A stretch of DNA of 64,000 nucleotides from Saprospirales bacterium (lineage in GTDB: Bacteria > Bacteroidota > Bacteroidia > Chitinophagales > Saprospiraceae), in assembly GCA_002698985.1 (NCBI GenBank), contig PAAY01000006.1, positions 25,323 to 89,322 of the forward strand, written 5' to 3'. A program made the position numbers and the translations under genes. Below, one piece after another: positions 7,819 to 17,077 of this stretch (positions are counted from its first letter, which is position 1; every line of letters begins with the position of its first letter). The notes beneath the pieces were generated by a model. It was not told the origin of the DNA and ran no database searches. It saw nothing but the letters and a program-made list of their open reading frames with translations.

Positions 7819-8898
7819 ATGAAAAATCACCTGCTCCTCGGCACCCGCAAAGGCCTTATCGTTTGCCACCGCAAGTCCGGCGGCTGGAAAATCGGCAGCG
7901 TCCATTTTGAAGGCATCCCCGTCAGCCTGGCCTGGGAAAATCCCCTCGACGGCACCTGGTGGGCCTGCCTGGACCACGGCCACTGGGGCGTAAAAATGCA
8001 CCGCTCCACCGACCGGGGCGCCAACTGGCAGGAAGTGGCAGCGCCCGCATTTCCCGAAGGAAAAGAAATAAAAGAAGGGGTGCCCGCCACCACCCAATAC
8101 CTCTGGGCCATGTCCCACGGCGGTGCCGATCACCCAAACAGGCTGTGGGTGGGCACCATTCCCGGCGGGCTATTTCTCAGTGAGGACAATGGCGACAGCT
8201 TCCAGTTGGTGGAATCATTGTGGAACCACCCAAGCCGAAGCCAATGGTTTGGTGGCGGCTTCGACCACCCCGGCATCGACGCCATTTTCGTGGATCCCCG
8301 CAACAGCGACCGGCTGCTGGTCAGCGTGAGCTGCGGCGGTGTGTTTGAAAGCACCGATGGAGGCAAAAGCTGGCAAGGCCGCAACAAAGGCCTTCGTGCC
8401 GATTTCCTCCCCGACCCGCATGCAGAGTACGGCCACGACCCGCACATGATGGTGGCTGCTCCCACCAACCCCGATGTGCTTTGGCAGCAAAACCACTGTG
8501 GCATCTTCCGTTCGGTGGACGGCGCAAAGACCTGGGCCGATGTTTCTGAAAAAGACGGCCCCGCCAAATTCGGCTTCGCCATGGCCGTGGCCGACGACAA
8601 ACCCGACCAGGCCTGGGTGGTGCCTGCTGTCAGCGATTTCAACCGGGTGGCTGTGGGCTTCTCCCTCTGCGTCTGCCGCACGGACGATGGCGGCAAAAGC
8701 TGGAAGGCCTTCCGCAATGGCCTGCCCCAGGAAAACTCCTTCGACATCGTGTATCGCCATGCCCTGGCTGTCACCGGCAACGACCTGGTGTTCGGCACCA
8801 CCACCGGCAACGTGTTCTTCTCAAATGACCGGGGAGAAAGCTGGCAGGTGCTCAGCAACTACCTGCCCATGGTGTATTCGGTGGGCCTTGCAAGCTGA
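7819..8898 (+). CDS. BNR/Asp-box repeat beta-propeller protein (sialidase-like)
   Basis: 359 residues with no signal peptide, so probably cytoplasmic. At least six Asp-box motifs are visible (STDRGANW, SEDNGDSF, STDGGKSW, SVDGAKTW, TDDGGKSW, SNDRGESW), giving a six-bladed propeller as in sialidases and photosystem assembly factors. The sialidase arginine triad cannot be confirmed, so glycosidase activity is doubtful. Conserved patches include HPGIDAIFVDPRNSDRLLV and EYGHDPHMM. It shares an operon with the MoaD-like carrier and may be its partner or target (inference). A strong hairpin follows at 8948-8980. Confidence 0.8.
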   Translation: MKNHLLLGTRKGLIVCHRKSGGWKIGSVHFEGIPVSLAWENPLDGTWWACLDHGHWGVKMHRSTDRGANWQEVAAPAFPEGKEIKEGVPATTQYLWAMSHGGADHPNRLWVGTIPGGLFLSEDNGDSFQLVESLWNHPSRSQWFGGGFDHPGIDAIFVDPRNSDRLLVSVSCGGVFESTDGGKSWQGRNKGLRADFLPDPHAEYGHDPHMMVAAPTNPDVLWQQNHCGIFRSVDGAKTWADVSEKDGPAKFGFAMAVADDKPDQAWVVPAVSDFNRVAVGFSLCVCRTDDGGKSWKAFRNGLPQENSFDIVYRHALAVTGNDLVFGTTTGNVFFSNDRGESWQVLSNYLPMVYSVGLAS

Positions 8899-8947
8899 GC
8901 TGAATGAAGAAAAATCATTGCCATTTTGAAAAATGCCGATGAACGCA

Positions 8948-8980
8948 AACAGCCTGCCCGGTACGTCCGGGCAGGCTGTT
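8948..8980. terminator. Bidirectional hairpin terminator between BNR gene and S9 peptidase gene
   Basis: AACAGCCTGCCCGG and CCGGGCAGGCTGTT form a perfect 14-bp stem around TACGT. It lies between two convergent genes and could end transcription from both sides, although T tracts are weak. Confidence 0.7.
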
Positions 8981-9010
8981 CAATTAACTACAAAGTGCTT
9001 CCAATCCACT

Positions 9011-11863
9011 TTACTTCCCATCGCCAACCGGCTCCAGGCCTTGCCTGATGCCTTTCTCGATGGCCGGGATGCCACGCTCCATCCACAGGGGTTTGGGAGC
9101 GTCTTTCAGGTAATAATCGAAAAACTGGCTCATGCGGGTCTGGAAGTCCTTGCGGTTCTGAAACTTCAGCGGCCAGTGTGGCTCATCGTTGTAATTCAGC
9201 ATCCAGGCCGGTTTGCCCAGGCGCCTCATTGCGACGAAAAACTCTATTCCCTGGTACCAGGGCACATGGCCGTCGTTGTCGTTGTGCATGATGAGCACGG
9301 GTGTGTTCACCTTGTCGAGGAAGAACAGCGGTGAATTTTCGAGGTAGCGCAGGGGATACTCCCAGATGGTGCCGCCGATGCGGCTCTGGGTGTGCTCGTA
9401 CTGGAACATCCGGCTGAGGCCCGTTTGCCAGCGTATGCCGCCATAGGCTGAGAACATGTTGACCACCGGTGCACCGCTTTCAGCACAGCGGAAAATGTCC
9501 GTTTTGGTGATGAGGTAGGCCACCTGGTAGCCGCCCCAGCTATGGCCTTGCACACCTATGCGGTCTTTGTCGATAAATCCTTTGTCGATCAGGGAAGTGA
9601 CACCCGGAACCACGGAATTCAGACAGCTCTCACCGGGATAACCATCACGGTAGGGTATGTCCGGATTGAAGATGACATAGCCCCGGCTGGCGTAATAGGC
9701 GTAGTTGATGCTGGAGCGGTGCAGGTAAGGCCTCGGATGACGGAACAGCCGGTCGCTGCTGCGCTCGTAAAAGTTAACCATCATCGGGTACTTCTTCGAA
9801 GGATCAAAGCCCTCCGGCTTGACGAGGATGCCCTGCAATTTTTCACCATTCAGCGAGGTCCATTCATAGAGCTCGGCACTTCCCCATGAGAAGTCAGCCT
9901 GTTGCGGATTGGCATGGCTGATGCGCCGCTGGTTGCGGAACGAGAGGTCGCTGTAACGCAAATCGGGGAAGGTCTGGAAGTTTTCCTTCGTAAACAGCAC
10001 CCGCTCTGCGTCGCGGGCCTTTTGTGGCCTGAAGCTGTAGTAATATGGCTCCTTCACCAACTGGATGGGCTTGCCGGCACCCAGTACCAGGTAGCCGTAG
10101 CCGGTCTCTTTGGTGCTTTCGTCAAAAATGTGGAGCAGCAGGCGCTGGCCTTGTTCCACCCACTGTTCTTCAGGGTCCAGTTGCACATAGCGGTAGCGGG
10201 TGCCTGAGCTGCGCCCACCGGTCAGATTAACCGGAGCTTCTTCACCGTCGGGATCTACCTGCCAGATGTCGAAGCGATCGTTGATGAGCAGGTAGCGATC
10301 GTCTTTCGTCCAACTGGCAGTCCCGTAAGAACTGGGGTAATTCGGAACGTCGTTCAGTTCGTCGTAAAACGGCACTTCCTCATTGGTGGTGATCTGTTTC
10401 AGGGTGCCCGTTTCTACTTTGTAAGCAAACCAGGCACTGTCCAAATCACTGTACCAATAGGCGAATTTGGCATTGGGCGAGAGACCGGGAAATCCCCTTA
10501 GCCCTTTGATGATCTCCTTTCTTTCACCGGTTTTCAGGTCCACCAGCCACACATCCCTGCGGCTTCTTCCTTCCCATGAAATCAGCTGCAGGTAGGGCTC
10601 CTCGGTGTATCCTATGGCCACATTGGCATTGCGCTTTTCGGCAAATATCATTTCAGGCATGTCCTCATCAGCCAGAGCCACAAATTGCTTTTCCTTCGGG
10701 TAATAAACCACGTCGTAGCTGCGGCGCTTTTCCCTGTTCACGAGGGTTTTCTGGTTGGTGTGCAAGCGGCCGTCCGTGTAGCTCCACACTTCCACGTTCA
10801 CGATTTCCTCATCCAGCAATGAAGTGTCCTGCAAGATGGGCGGCGGCGCCATTCCGAAGAAAAGTCTGCTGCCATCGTCAGAAAATACCGGACGGGCATA
10901 TTCACTGATGAGCCATTCATCGGGCAGAAAATCAGCAGCCGTATCGGCCAGAACGGTGGCCGGGCTTTCACTGCCATCCCAGTAAAAAAGCCCGAAAGGC
11001 GGGATGCGTGCATCGGTGGTGTCCAGGTTGGCCAGGAATGCAGCCTGGGTGCCTGCCTTATCCAGGCTCAGCGATTTGTACTCGCCTTCGGCTGTGAACA
11101 AAGGCCTGCTGCTCTTCGCTGCGCAATCGTAGAGGTACACCCCTTCCATCCAGGTGCTGTCGGGCGTGCCGGTGGTGTGCACCAGCAGGCGTTGCCCTTC
11201 TTCGGCAAGGCTGTAATCCTTCACATAGGGAATGGTGATTTGCTCATTGCCCGCCAAATCGATCAACAGCAGCTTGGTGCCGGTCTTTCTGCCCTCTTTT
11301 TTGGGCTTTTGCTTTTTTTCTTTTTTCTCTGCGCCTCCGGCAACTTTCAGAGAGTCGGGAACGGCCACAGCGCTGCTGTCAACCGCTTCTTTCTCAGGTT
11401 CCTGGGCTTCCAACTGACAGAAGACCCAGCCACTCCATTTTTCCGGAACGGAGAATGATTTTGCATCGGCAATTTTCTGAAGCTCCATGGTGCTCAGATC
11501 GAGGATGCCGAGGGTATCGTTCGGCATATCGTCCTTTTTCACCTTGCGGTGCTTCATGGCCATGATCGTGTCCTCGTGCGGCTTGATGATGAACACGAGG
11601 TGGGAGTTATTTTCCGTGAACCGGCCGTTTTCGCCGCGGTCGTATTTCCAGGTGCTGCCGTCGGTGGCATGCCAAAGCTCCAGCACCCCATCGCCTTTTT
11701 CGCCTTTGAGGTTGTAAGCCACCCAGTTGCCGTCATTGGAGATCCGGCTGTTTTCGATGTCCCGCCAGGTGGCCATGTCATCGATGGTGAGTTGCTTTTT
11801 CTGGCCAAAGGCCGTTACAGTAAAGCTGATAATGAATAGGAGGGAAAGTAAGCGTCTGCTCAT
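9011..11863 (-). CDS. Secreted prolyl oligopeptidase family (S9) serine peptidase
   Basis: 950 residues with a signal peptide (MSRRLLSLLFIISFTVTAFG). An N-terminal beta-propeller region spans about residues 25-680, with a Lys-rich insertion near residues 185-195, and the C-terminal alpha/beta hydrolase domain holds the triad Ser775 (GVQGHSWGGYQ), Asp864 (NDNDGHVPW) and His896 (DEPHWPL). S9 enzymes of this length in Bacteroidota are exported peptidases that release di- or oligopeptides, consistent with protein scavenging. It is a single gene convergent with the BNR gene. Confidence 0.93.
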   Translation of the reverse strand: MSRRLLSLLFIISFTVTAFGQKKQLTIDDMATWRDIENSRISNDGNWVAYNLKGEKGDGVLELWHATDGSTWKYDRGENGRFTENNSHLVFIIKPHEDTIMAMKHRKVKKDDMPNDTLGILDLSTMELQKIADAKSFSVPEKWSGWVFCQLEAQEPEKEAVDSSAVAVPDSLKVAGGAEKKEKKQKPKKEGRKTGTKLLLIDLAGNEQITIPYVKDYSLAEEGQRLLVHTTGTPDSTWMEGVYLYDCAAKSSRPLFTAEGEYKSLSLDKAGTQAAFLANLDTTDARIPPFGLFYWDGSESPATVLADTAADFLPDEWLISEYARPVFSDDGSRLFFGMAPPPILQDTSLLDEEIVNVEVWSYTDGRLHTNQKTLVNREKRRSYDVVYYPKEKQFVALADEDMPEMIFAEKRNANVAIGYTEEPYLQLISWEGRSRRDVWLVDLKTGERKEIIKGLRGFPGLSPNAKFAYWYSDLDSAWFAYKVETGTLKQITTNEEVPFYDELNDVPNYPSSYGTASWTKDDRYLLINDRFDIWQVDPDGEEAPVNLTGGRSSGTRYRYVQLDPEEQWVEQGQRLLLHIFDESTKETGYGYLVLGAGKPIQLVKEPYYYSFRPQKARDAERVLFTKENFQTFPDLRYSDLSFRNQRRISHANPQQADFSWGSAELYEWTSLNGEKLQGILVKPEGFDPSKKYPMMVNFYERSSDRLFRHPRPYLHRSSINYAYYASRGYVIFNPDIPYRDGYPGESCLNSVVPGVTSLIDKGFIDKDRIGVQGHSWGGYQVAYLITKTDIFRCAESGAPVVNMFSAYGGIRWQTGLSRMFQYEHTQSRIGGTIWEYPLRYLENSPLFFLDKVNTPVLIMHNDNDGHVPWYQGIEFFVAMRRLGKPAWMLNYNDEPHWPLKFQNRKDFQTRMSQFFDYYLKDAPKPLWMERGIPAIEKGIRQGLEPVGDGK

Positions 11864-11963
11864 CGTGCAAGTGTTTTTGTTAGCAGTCAGGTTTTGTCAG
11901 TCAGGCGGCAGCATTGCCGCAGGGCGGTGAAGATAGTTGAGATTTGAGGAATGAGGAACTGAG

Positions 11964-12006
11964 CCCCGAAGCCGATCCCGATAACTATCGTGGATCGGCA
12001 TCGGGG
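11964..12006. repeat. GC-rich palindrome inside a short direct repeat
   Basis: An imperfect palindrome running from CCCCGAAGCCGATCCCGATA to GGATCGGCATCGGGG, flanked on the left by GAGGAACTGAG and on the right by GAGGAACTGAC. It shares its arms with elements at 16.98, 22.68 and 42.68 kb. Confidence 0.75.
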
Positions 12007-12069
12007 GAGGAACTGACGCTAGCAGCGGCTACGGGACCCTGCCAGCGTTGGGCGCTCAACCAACCAGTC

Positions 12070-12909
12070 CTACAAGCGGAGCCTGGCTACCAGGACAGGG
12101 CTGCCATCGAGCATTGCCGACGAAAGGCGGAGTTGTTTGCGACGACCGGGATTCACTTTGTGGAGTGTCGGCACGAAATACCCCACCAGCGCACCCACTG
12201 CATAGCCGGTAGCCACGTCGCTGATGAAGTGCTTGCCGGCTTTGTAGCGCAAGTATCCGGTAGCGGCGGGCAAGGTGGCGGCGAGCCCCCACACCAGCGG
12301 TTTGTACCGGCTGTCGGGATGGTAATCGCAATAAACACGAGCCGTGAAAAAGGACACGGTGGCGCTGAAGGAAGCATGGCCGGAGAAGAATGAAAAGCGC
12401 CCGTTGACGGTCTGTTTTTCCGACAATGGCACATCGGGGTTGTACATGTAGGGCCTGTTGCGTTTCACCAGCCTTTTGGTCATGCCGGTGATGCCGTTGG
12501 TGACGGCAATGGACTCTGCCAGCAGGAGGCCAATCTTTGGCGCATCCTTCCGGCAACCCTGATCGAGAAGCAAAAGGCCAGGCATGGCCAGCGAGCTGTA
12601 CAAAAAGACATTGCTCACCGTATGGGCGGTCGCATCGTAGTTGTCCAGCGCATCACGGTCAAAAGAAGACACCTCGTTGGGATCCAGCATGTTGATCTGC
12701 TCTGCAGTAAGCGGGTCGAGACCTTGCTGAAGAAAATAGGATGTGGCATTGGTACCCAGACCAAAACCCAGCAAGGCTGCATCACGGCCCCAACTGAACT
12801 GGTAGAGGGTGTCAATATGCTGGGCCTGGAGAAATGAAATATGGGAAAACACTGCCAGGAGGGTTAGCAGAATTGCTTTGGAAAAACGGGACCTAGGTTG
12901 TACTTGCAT
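12070..12909 (-). CDS. PAP2-superfamily membrane phosphatase
   Basis: 279 residues with a signal-type N-terminus and several membrane-spanning stretches. The three phosphatidic-acid-phosphatase motifs are present: KRLVKRNRP (Lys145, Arg152, Pro153), FFSGHASFS (Ser176, Gly177, His178) and RYKAGKHFISD (Arg221, His227, Asp231). Such enzymes dephosphorylate lipid phosphates such as phosphatidic acid, undecaprenyl pyrophosphate or lipid A; which one is not readable here. An N-terminal region of about 90 residues before the core is typical of the Bacteroidota proteins. It is a single gene in a minus-strand run. Confidence 0.9.
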   Translation of the reverse strand: MQVQPRSRFSKAILLTLLAVFSHISFLQAQHIDTLYQFSWGRDAALLGFGLGTNATSYFLQQGLDPLTAEQINMLDPNEVSSFDRDALDNYDATAHTVSNVFLYSSLAMPGLLLLDQGCRKDAPKIGLLLAESIAVTNGITGMTKRLVKRNRPYMYNPDVPLSEKQTVNGRFSFFSGHASFSATVSFFTARVYCDYHPDSRYKPLVWGLAATLPAATGYLRYKAGKHFISDVATGYAVGALVGYFVPTLHKVNPGRRKQLRLSSAMLDGSPVLVARLRL

Positions 12910-12994
12910 CGATGTGTGGTTGAACTACCCCTTTAAGTTGAAGACCCAAAGAAACGGAACTTACACCGGCTTATTGCTCACCCTTGGAGACCCG

Positions 12995-15900
12995 TCAGAG
13001 CTTCACTTCCCGTACTTCCGCAATGGGCAGTTCCACGAAGAAGGTAGTGCCGATGCCGGTTTCAGTGGTAAAGTAGATGTTTCCGCCGGCGGTTTCGACG
13101 ATGTTTTTGCAGATGGCGAGGCCCAGTCCGGTGCCGGACGATTTGGTGGAAAAATTGGGAACGAAGACCTTCTCCCTGATATCCTCGGGGATGCCGGAGC
13201 CATTGTCACTGACTTCCACCACTACCATGTTCTTGTCTTGCCGAAGAGATACCTCGATAACTCCCGGCCGGCCGTCGGGAATGGCCTGGATGGCGTTTTT
13301 GAAGAGGTTGTTGAGCACCCGGGTGAGGTGGTTGCGGTCGGCATACACGATGAAATCTTTGTCGGGCAGGTACAGGCTAATCTGCATGTCGAGCCGCTCG
13401 TTGGCAAAGAGGGTGTGCACCGAGCGGGCCAGCTCGTTCAGCGAGAACAGCGAGTTTTCTGCTTTTGGCATCTTCGCAAAACTTGAAAACTCGGTGGCGA
13501 TTCTCGCCAGGGCTTCGATTTGTTCCACCAGGGTTTCACTGACCCGCTGGATGAGCTCTTCGAGGTTTTGCACGCCGTTGGCTTTGGCGTGTTGCAGGTA
13601 CTGGATGCTGAGCTTCATGGGTGTCAGCGGGTTTTTAATCTCGTGGGCCACCTGTTTGGCCATTTCCCGCCAGGCACCTTCCCGCTCCGATTGCGCCAGC
13701 AGGCGCGAACTCTCTTCAATCTTTTTGAGGGCATTGTTGTAGGCCTGCACCAGGTCGCCGATCTCATCGTTGCGCTTCCATTCTATGGGTTCGTTGTAGC
13801 CGAGGCGCAGCCGCTGTATGCCGGCGCTCAGTTCTGAAAGGGCTTTGGTCACGTTGTTGGCGATGAAGATGGCCAGGCCACCGGTGATGAGCAGCATGAA
13901 AACATACACGTTGAGCAGGGCACTCATGAAGGCAGTCACATCGCTGGCCAACTCCCGTTTGATGGCGTAGTACGGAATACCCATAAAGGCAATGGCGTTG
14001 CCGTTGAGGTCATTGACGGGAACGTAGGCCGCCTGGTAGCGTATCTCCCCGATCCGCTCTATCTGTGAGCTCTTTTCCAGCTTCAGCCGCTCCAGTTCCT
14101 GATAGGCGTAAAAGCCCATGATGGGTTCTACCAGTCCCTTCCGGAAAATGTCTTCCTCGGAAGAGGTGATGAGGTATCCGTTTCGTCCGTAAATGTTCAC
14201 ATCGAGCTGGTGCACATCAGAGAGCAGGGGCACCAGTGAAGACAGCGAGCGCTGCTCATTGTCCTGCCAGCTGCTTGCTGCGTTGCCTTTGCGGTGCAGG
14301 GATTTCAGCTCATAGCTCACATTGGCCAGTGCCGAAGATACCTTGCGCTCCAACCGGCCCTGCAGGTATTGTTCCGACGAATTCTGAAAGTGGTAAACAG
14401 TGACATAGCCGATGCCGAGAAAGGCCATCAGGATCATGCCGATGATCCACATTTGAAACTGTTTGCGCAGCGACGGACGGGTATTGCGAAGAAAATTCAA
14501 AGGTCCCGGCAGGGCATCCAGGTAGTAGTTGATGCCGCTGAACAGCACGATACCCACAGTAAGCAGAACGAACACATAAGAGAAAAGCGAAAAGGCCTTG
14601 GAAATACCTCCAATGTCCCGCCCGATGATGATGCTGATATTGTTGGGGCTCTGGTAGATGAGTTCCGAGCGCTTCATGTTGTTCTGCAACATGGCAAAGG
14701 CATCCGGGCCGGGCTTTTTCAAATTGATGGTCTTCGGATAGGGCTTCCCGAATTCCTCTATCAGGGTATCACTGCGGAAAATGCCGTAATCGTAACGCTG
14801 GAGTTTTTCCAGGTTTTTATACTGCTTATCCAGCAACAACTCCGTGTAGACTTTTGACGGTTCCGAAAAAGACCTTTTGAAACGAAGGAACAGCAAAAGC
14901 GGCTTCTCGGTGGGCAGCATTACCCTGAGCAGATAACCCGGTTCGTGTTCCCTGGCATCCAGAAAAGCCAGCTGGGGTGATTTGGCCGCAGCCTCCCGGA
15001 AGAGCTGCTCCATCTGGCCCATCGTCTGCATTTGTTCAGTAAAGGCGGTGGTGCCGTAGTTGTAAAAGAAACCGCTCACACTGACGGTGTAGTTGTGGAG
15101 CAGGTATTTGCTTTCGCTGATTTTCTTCAGAACGATCTCCCGGGCCAGCTCTTTGGGCACAGTGGCGCCTGCATAGGCCTCTATGAGGCTGTTCCAGGCC
15201 CTGGCCTCGATGCTGTCCTGCAGCTTTTCAGACAACAGTGCCAGGTACTGTTCGGCGTCGGGGTCTTCGAAATCGGTCAGGGCCCTGGCCATTTCCTGCC
15301 TGTAAGTGATGTCTTTTTCGAGGTTGAATTTGTACAGCAACAGCATGGTGGCCGAGCTGAAATACATCAGCCAGAGGACCAGCCAGCCCACCCCCATGTA
15401 CACGTTCCGGGTGAACATATCGAACATGAAAAGGTAGAATGCCGCAGCCAGAAAGAAGAAATACCAGGCAATGCCCAACTGGCCCATCTCGAAAACCGGC
15501 CATGCCAGCAACAAGGAAATGGCCATGGCCGCATAGCGGTATTTGGAAGGCAGACCCATGTTGTGGATGGCCAGCATCATGCGGTGGCTGAACAGGAAGA
15601 GCGACAGCAACAGGAAAATGATGCCCACAATGGCCAGAATGGACTGTATGTCCAGGGCAAACACGTTTTCGAAGTCAAAAACGATATTGGATTCCACTAT
15701 GATGATGCGGAAGATCTTGGTCACCATGACCATGCCCAGGTTGATGGCCAGAAAGTGGAGTACACACAAGGCCAGGCCCAGGCTTTTGTAAGGCGGGCTG
15801 TACTGTTTGATCTGAAACTCCCGGTTGAAGAAGACCATCATCCACAACAACAGCAGGATGTTGATGAGCATTTCACCGAGGGAGTCCATGCTTCGCAATG

Positions 15901-16747
15901 ATTCCGCTTCGAAAACCCGTTTGAAAGTGTCGAAGGATTCAAAATGCTCCGCAAAGCCGATCTCCACTGTAAACCAACGCAGACCAATGACCGTGGCCAG
16001 CATGAATGCCGCACCCACCCAGGGTTGGTAACGGCGGGCCAGGTTCAGCGACAACTCGTTGATGATTACGGCCAGCGCTATGAAACCCAGCAGGTAACAG
16101 ATGAACACCCATACGAGGTGCTGCCGGTCCTGAATGGGCGGGGTGGCGTCTATCCAGGCCAGGGTTTTGTTGTATTTGTTGACGATGGGAAACTTCGTCT
16201 TCATCCTGCTGACGAAGACCTGCTCCGGTATGGGTGCTCCTTCGGCAAAAAAGCGGTTTTGAAGGTTCTTGCTCGAAATGGCGTATTCCGCTTTGATGGG
16301 GATGAAGCCCACAGCCATCCGCCCGTCCGGCAAGTTGCGTTTGATGATCTCGTAATAGCCGTTGCGCAACTGAACGAAACGGGTAACCTCTCCCTGCTTC
16401 AGCAATTCCCTGACCATGTTGCTGTCGGGAATGGCCATGTTGTTCAGCCAGATCTGGAGCTTCTCCTGGTCGTAAATGGTGAGGTTGAAGGGCTGGTCCA
16501 GCAGTTCGCTGAGGTGTTGCAACTGGCGCTGCTGCTCTTTGAACTGGAGATGCTCCAGATGGGGATTGGTCAGTTGCTCGTCACGCAACAATTTTTCCAG
16601 TTCCGACTCCCGCTTGTGCAGGTAGTCGTTGATTCGCTCCACATAAGACTGAAGGTAATCTTCGGTATCGGTTCCAAAATCCAACAACATACCCAGGCTG
16701 AAAAAAACCAGGGTAGCTGCAATGGCGTAGTAGAGTCGCTTCTTCAT
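12995..16747 (-). CDS. NtrY-like sensor histidine kinase, 1250 residues
   Basis: Large membrane sensor kinase. The N-terminal half has a first helix at residues 5-22, a periplasmic-type region to about 215, then a cluster of membrane helices (about 215-480), a second extracytoplasmic region, further helices, and a HAMP region near 950-1010. The HisKA motif is EMAKQVAHEIKNPLTPMK with phospho-acceptor His1035. ATPase boxes follow: NHLTRVLNNLFKNAIQA (N), DNGSGIPE (G1) and SSGTGLGLAI (G2). NtrY-type kinases phosphorylate NtrC-type activators; the activator at 40482-41675 is a candidate partner although 24 kb away. A TAnnTTTG box lies about 56 bp upstream of the start. Confidence 0.9.
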   Translation of the reverse strand: MKKRLYYAIAATLVFFSLGMLLDFGTDTEDYLQSYVERINDYLHKRESELEKLLRDEQLTNPHLEHLQFKEQQRQLQHLSELLDQPFNLTIYDQEKLQIWLNNMAIPDSNMVRELLKQGEVTRFVQLRNGYYEIIKRNLPDGRMAVGFIPIKAEYAISSKNLQNRFFAEGAPIPEQVFVSRMKTKFPIVNKYNKTLAWIDATPPIQDRQHLVWVFICYLLGFIALAVIINELSLNLARRYQPWVGAAFMLATVIGLRWFTVEIGFAEHFESFDTFKRVFEAESLRSMDSLGEMLINILLLLWMMVFFNREFQIKQYSPPYKSLGLALCVLHFLAINLGMVMVTKIFRIIIVESNIVFDFENVFALDIQSILAIVGIIFLLLSLFLFSHRMMLAIHNMGLPSKYRYAAMAISLLLAWPVFEMGQLGIAWYFFFLAAAFYLFMFDMFTRNVYMGVGWLVLWLMYFSSATMLLLYKFNLEKDITYRQEMARALTDFEDPDAEQYLALLSEKLQDSIEARAWNSLIEAYAGATVPKELAREIVLKKISESKYLLHNYTVSVSGFFYNYGTTAFTEQMQTMGQMEQLFREAAAKSPQLAFLDAREHEPGYLLRVMLPTEKPLLLFLRFKRSFSEPSKVYTELLLDKQYKNLEKLQRYDYGIFRSDTLIEEFGKPYPKTINLKKPGPDAFAMLQNNMKRSELIYQSPNNISIIIGRDIGGISKAFSLFSYVFVLLTVGIVLFSGINYYLDALPGPLNFLRNTRPSLRKQFQMWIIGMILMAFLGIGYVTVYHFQNSSEQYLQGRLERKVSSALANVSYELKSLHRKGNAASSWQDNEQRSLSSLVPLLSDVHQLDVNIYGRNGYLITSSEEDIFRKGLVEPIMGFYAYQELERLKLEKSSQIERIGEIRYQAAYVPVNDLNGNAIAFMGIPYYAIKRELASDVTAFMSALLNVYVFMLLITGGLAIFIANNVTKALSELSAGIQRLRLGYNEPIEWKRNDEIGDLVQAYNNALKKIEESSRLLAQSEREGAWREMAKQVAHEIKNPLTPMKLSIQYLQHAKANGVQNLEELIQRVSETLVEQIEALARIATEFSSFAKMPKAENSLFSLNELARSVHTLFANERLDMQISLYLPDKDFIVYADRNHLTRVLNNLFKNAIQAIPDGRPGVIEVSLRQDKNMVVVEVSDNGSGIPEDIREKVFVPNFSTKSSGTGLGLAICKNIVETAGGNIYFTTETGIGTTFFVELPIAEVREVKL

Positions 16748-16802
16748 GGATGTTTGACCAATATGAATGGAACCGAAGGAACCGGGCTAAAGGTTTACGT
16801 AA

Positions 16803-16810
16803 CAAAGGTA
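16803..16810 (-). promoter_or_regulatory. Possible -7 box (TACCTTTG) for the histidine kinase gene
   Basis: Matches the Bacteroidota -7 consensus TAnnTTTG on the minus strand and predicts a leader of about 50 nt. No clear -33 TTG is present at the expected spacing. Confidence 0.4.
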
Positions 16811-16861
16811 TAATGGTTGGCAGGTTTTGTTTATATTAAAATTGTTTTAATTTGAAAAAAT

Positions 16862-16950
16862 TGTCAGGATCAGGATTCACAGGATTGACGGATTAGCAGG
16901 TTGTGGTGTCAGGATCTGGATTCACAGGATCGGCGGATTAGCAGGATTGG
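16862..16950. repeat. Type II composite repeat, two 45-bp tandem units (17 kb copy)
   Basis: Two imperfect units beginning TGTCAGGATCAGGATTCACA and ending GGATTAGCAGG, offset by 45 bp. The same units occur in reverse orientation at 60.05-60.16 kb. It lies between the start of the kinase gene and the 3' end of lgt. Confidence 0.85.
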
Positions 16951-16980
16951 GGTCAGTACCAGAGAAGCCATACGTTCATC

Positions 16981-17011
16981 CCCCGAAAGCCGATAGCTAT
17001 CGGCTTCGGGG
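16981..17011. repeat. Near-perfect 31-bp GC-rich palindrome
   Basis: Arms CCCCGAAAGCCGATA and TATCGGCTTCGGGG meet at AGCT. It sits inside the type II composite of this locus and shares arms with the palindromes at 11.96, 22.68 and 42.68 kb. Confidence 0.8.
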
Positions 17012-17031
17012 CACGCTCATTAACCCAGTCC

Positions 17032-17066
17032 CCCCTTTTGTCATCCGCCGAAGGCGGATCTTCAAA
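17032..17066. repeat. Hairpin module ATCCGCC-GAA-GGCGGAT, end of type II composite
   Basis: CCCCTTTTGTCATCCGCC is followed by GAAGGCGGATCTTCAAAA. The reverse complement of nearly the same sequence occurs at 59957-59990, next to the second copy of the 45-bp units. Confidence 0.75.
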
Positions 17067-17077
17067 ATGTTGAGTAG

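Noticed and set aside
7819..8898. Annotation of the BNR protein as an active sialidase
   Set aside because: Asp boxes show a propeller, but the arginine triad and a signal peptide are not visible.
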